Shown here piece after piece: positions 6,093-6,112 of a stretch of DNA of 6,112 bases (its first letter is position 1; every line of letters starts with the position of its first letter). Made by a program: the position numbers and the translations under genes. The notes beneath the pieces are model-generated. The model ran no database searches. It was not told the DNA's origin and worked only from the letters and a program-made list of their open reading frames with translations. This DNA is from a bacterium (lineage in GTDB: Bacteria; UBA9089; JAHJRX01): the NCBI GenBank assembly GCA_030017825.1, contig JASEGW010000095.1, positions 1 to 6,112 on the forward strand, given 5' to 3'.

Positions 6093-6112
6093 GCCATTGT
6101 TGCTCTATCTAT

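Overview
The window looks like one complete, strongly AT-rich (about 27-33% G+C in stretches counted by hand) transcription unit from a diderm (outer-membrane-bearing) bacterium. It encodes surface-polysaccharide export. All four genes lie on the + strand and are tightly packed. A textbook sigma70-type promoter (TTGACA, 17-bp spacer, TATAAT) precedes the first gene, and a perfect GC-containing hairpin overlaps the stop codon of the last. Most starts have poor Shine-Dalgarno sequences. The PorV/PorQ-type outer-membrane protein beside Wza/GumC-type genes, together with the base composition, would fit an uncultivated diderm lineage such as Omnitrophota, Elusimicrobiota or relatives. This placement is a guess; there is no rRNA or other marker here.

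Layout: 1-205 holds a possible upstream terminator, the promoter and a leader of about 120 nt with an inverted repeat. 206-1141 encodes a Wza-type outer-membrane polysaccharide export (OPX) protein with two SLBB repeats. 1145-2611 encodes a GumC/Wzz-type chain-length determinant (PCP) without a tyrosine-kinase domain. 2676-4532 encodes a PorV/PorQ-like beta-barrel with an unusual tail of about 310 residues, first Lys/Tyr-rich and then acidic. 4535-6079 encodes a polytopic Wzy_C (O-antigen ligase/polymerase) protein. A terminator lies at 6064-6092.

How the genes may work together: the Wzy_C protein would polymerise or ligate undecaprenyl-linked glycan at the periplasmic face of the inner membrane. 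The PCP would control chain length and bridge the periplasm, and the OPX protein would conduct the chain towards the outer membrane. The barrel is the unexpected member. It could be the outer-membrane partner of the OPX protein, with its cationic, aromatic tail in the periplasm contacting polymer, peptidoglycan or the export complex. No glycosyltransferase, initiating transferase, flippase or BY-kinase is in the window, so glycan synthesis must be encoded elsewhere. No mobile element, CRISPR array, tRNA or rRNA was seen.
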